A DNA stretch of 5,986 bases, taken from positions 1 through 5,986 of the forward strand of contig CAMNGN010000118.1 of assembly GCA_946538475.1 (NCBI GenBank), written 5' to 3'. The DNA comes from an uncultured Blautia sp. Lineage in GTDB: Bacteria > Bacillota > Clostridia > Lachnospirales > Lachnospiraceae. The notes beneath the pieces were generated by a model. The model was not told where the DNA came from. It saw nothing but the letters and a program-made list of their open reading frames with translations, and ran no database searches. Within the stretch, counting starts at the first letter, position 1. Each line of letters begins with the position of its first letter. The position numbers and the translations under genes were made by a program. Of this stretch, positions 4,953 through 5,986 are shown piece after piece.

Positions 4953-5551
4953 AGACGATCATATTTGCGACAGGAAACGAAAACAAACTGGTGGAGATCC
5001 GAAAGATCATGGCAGACCTGCCTGATGTCCGGGTGATCTCGATGAAAGAAGCCGGTATTCAGACGGATATCATCGAAGACGGTACATCCTTCGAAGATAA
5101 TGCGCGCATCAAAGCCGAGACGATCGGGCGCATCAGCGGCGAACTCGTGCTTGCCGACGATTCGGGCCTGGTCATCGACTACCTGAACGGCGAACCCGGA
5201 ATCTATTCTTCAAGGTATATGGGCGAAGATACCTCATACCATGTAAAAAACGCCGCACTGATCGAAAGACTCGAAGGCGTTCCCGACGAACAGAGGACCG
5301 CAAGGTTCGTGTGCGCCGTTGCGGCCTACGTACCCGGACACGGCACAGAGGTGGTCCGCGAGACGATGGAAGGCCGGATCGGCTACGAAGAGAGAGGAGA
5401 GAACGGCTTCGGCTACGATCCGATCTTCTTCCTTCCCTCCTACGGAAAAACTTCCGCGGAGATCTCCCCCGAAGAAAAAAACAGGATCAGCCACAGAGGA
5501 AAGGCACTTCGTGCCATGCGGCGGGTCCTTGACGAGAAAGGGATATTATGA
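4949..5551 (+). CDS. rdgB: XTP/dITP diphosphatase, RdgB/HAM1 family
   Basis: House-cleaning pyrophosphatase that hydrolyses XTP, ITP and dITP to the monophosphate and pyrophosphate, keeping deaminated purines out of DNA and RNA; cytoplasmic and Mg-dependent. The protein is 200 residues, normal for the family. Visible motifs are the N-terminal TGNENK (8-13), DGTSFEDNARIKA (44-56), LADDSGL (68-74) with the conserved catalytic aspartates 70 and 71, NGFGYDPIFF (152-161) and the C-terminal SHRGKAL (181-187). ATG 4949 lies in an ATGA overlap with the methyltransferase stop and has CGGAG 5 nt upstream. The frame is open further upstream, but that part is antiparallel noise within the methyltransferase gene. 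It overlaps the phosphoesterase gene by ATGA at its end. In B. subtilis the homologue ysnA is likewise followed by ysnB. Confidence 0.95.
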   Translation: MKTIIFATGNENKLVEIRKIMADLPDVRVISMKEAGIQTDIIEDGTSFEDNARIKAETIGRISGELVLADDSGLVIDYLNGEPGIYSSRYMGEDTSYHVKNAALIERLEGVPDEQRTARFVCAVAAYVPGHGTEVVRETMEGRIGYEERGENGFGYDPIFFLPSYGKTSAEISPEEKNRISHRGKALRAMRRVLDEKGIL

Positions 5552-5986
5552 AAATTTTGGTCGTCAGCGACACTCACGGCATAGATGAAGGAATCGAACA
5601 GGCGATAGACACCGAGGCTCCCTTCGACATGCTCATCCACTGCGGCGATGTGGAAGGCAGAGAATATTATATAGAAGCGCTTGCAGGAACTGACTGCTGC
5701 GTCATCGCAGGAAACAACGACTTCTTCTCCGACCTCAACAGGGAAGAAGAATTTGTGCTCTGCGGCCACCGCATCTTTGTCACCCACGGGCACAGCTACG
5801 GAGTATCGCTGGACATTGCCGGCCTTGTGGAAGAAGCGGAATACAGAGAGTGTGAAATAGCGCTGTTCGGCCATACACACAAACCGATGATCGCAAAACG
5901 GGGGAACGTGCTGGCCATAAATCCGGGCAGCCTTTCCTATCCCCGCCAGCCCGGCAGACGCCCGAGCTACGTGGTGATGGAACTGC
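5548..5986 (+). CDS. yfcE: YfcE/YsnB-type metallophosphoesterase (cut by right edge)
   Basis: Calcineurin-like phosphoesterase of the YfcE/MJ0936 family, which hydrolyses phosphodiesters using two metal ions; the physiological substrate is unknown for most members. The first 146 residues are present of an expected 150-180, with no stop before the edge. All metal-site motifs are visible: SDTHG (7-11; Asp8, His10), GDV (33-35; Asp34), GNND (55-58; catalytic-site Asn56), THGH (79-82; His80) and FGHTH (107-111; His109, His111), followed by the family-typical INPGSLSYPR (124-133). ATG 5548 overlaps the rdgB stop (ATGA). The ribosome binding site is only moderate (AAGGG, 5 nt away), consistent with translational coupling. 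Adjacency to rdgB matches the ysnA-ysnB pair of Bacillus. It is very probably the third gene of this operon. Confidence 0.92.
   Translation, partial: MKILVVSDTHGIDEGIEQAIDTEAPFDMLIHCGDVEGREYYIEALAGTDCCVIAGNNDFFSDLNREEEFVLCGHRIFVTHGHSYGVSLDIAGLVEEAEYRECEIALFGHTHKPMIAKRGNVLAINPGSLSYPRQPGRRPSYVVMEL

Overview
The window looks like a chromosomal segment of a Firmicute of class Clostridia, most likely family Lachnospiraceae. The signs are strong AGGAGG-type ribosome binding sites, tightly packed co-directional genes with ATGA overlaps, moderate GC content in the genes, and a pentulokinase type I associate with Lachnospiraceae. This placement is inferred from family resemblance and no search was run. 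All recognised genes are on the + strand, in two blocks.

Block 1 (1-3351), sugar kinases plus a ParA module. The window opens inside a xylulokinase gene (xylB, C-terminal 226 residues). A 92-nt gap separates it from a second, complete FGGY-family pentulokinase (GTG start at 775), probably an L-ribulokinase-like enzyme. That gene overlaps by ATGA a ParA/Soj-type P-loop ATPase (2376-3167), which has no Shine-Dalgarno site of its own. The ATPase gene overlaps by 14 nt a very small GTG-started gene (3154-3351) that has an excellent Shine-Dalgarno site. It encodes a 65-residue Ala/Lys/Glu-rich protein with a basic N-terminus and a hydrophobic C-terminal tip. The ATPase and small protein look like a compact ParA-plus-adaptor pair embedded in a pentose-catabolism transcript. 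This is the most unusual gene arrangement here.

Intergenic region (3352-3791). This 440-nt stretch has no convincing gene but is full of inverted repeats. First comes a probable intrinsic terminator for block 1 (3366-3393), then a perfect 14-bp hairpin (3414-3446). An AT-rich part follows with two A-tract/T-tract hairpins (3480-3514, 3539-3582) and a TATAAT box (3525-3530). Last is a dense structured block (3645-3776) directly before the next gene's ribosome binding site. That block contains three copies of a 12-nt motif, GTAWCTGTTCAG, two direct and one inverted, and a nested 12+6-bp hairpin. It could be an attenuator-like leader, a structured small RNA or a small MITE-like palindromic element.

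Block 2 (3792 to the right edge), housekeeping. A THUMP-domain RNA methyltransferase (YpsC/RlmL family), an XTP/dITP diphosphatase (RdgB/HAM1) and a YfcE/YsnB-type metallophosphoesterase (cut by the right edge) are joined by ATGA overlaps and probably translated from one message. The rdgB-ysnB neighbourhood is also known from Bacillus subtilis (ysnA-ysnB). Together these genes cover RNA modification, nucleotide-pool cleaning and phosphoester hydrolysis.
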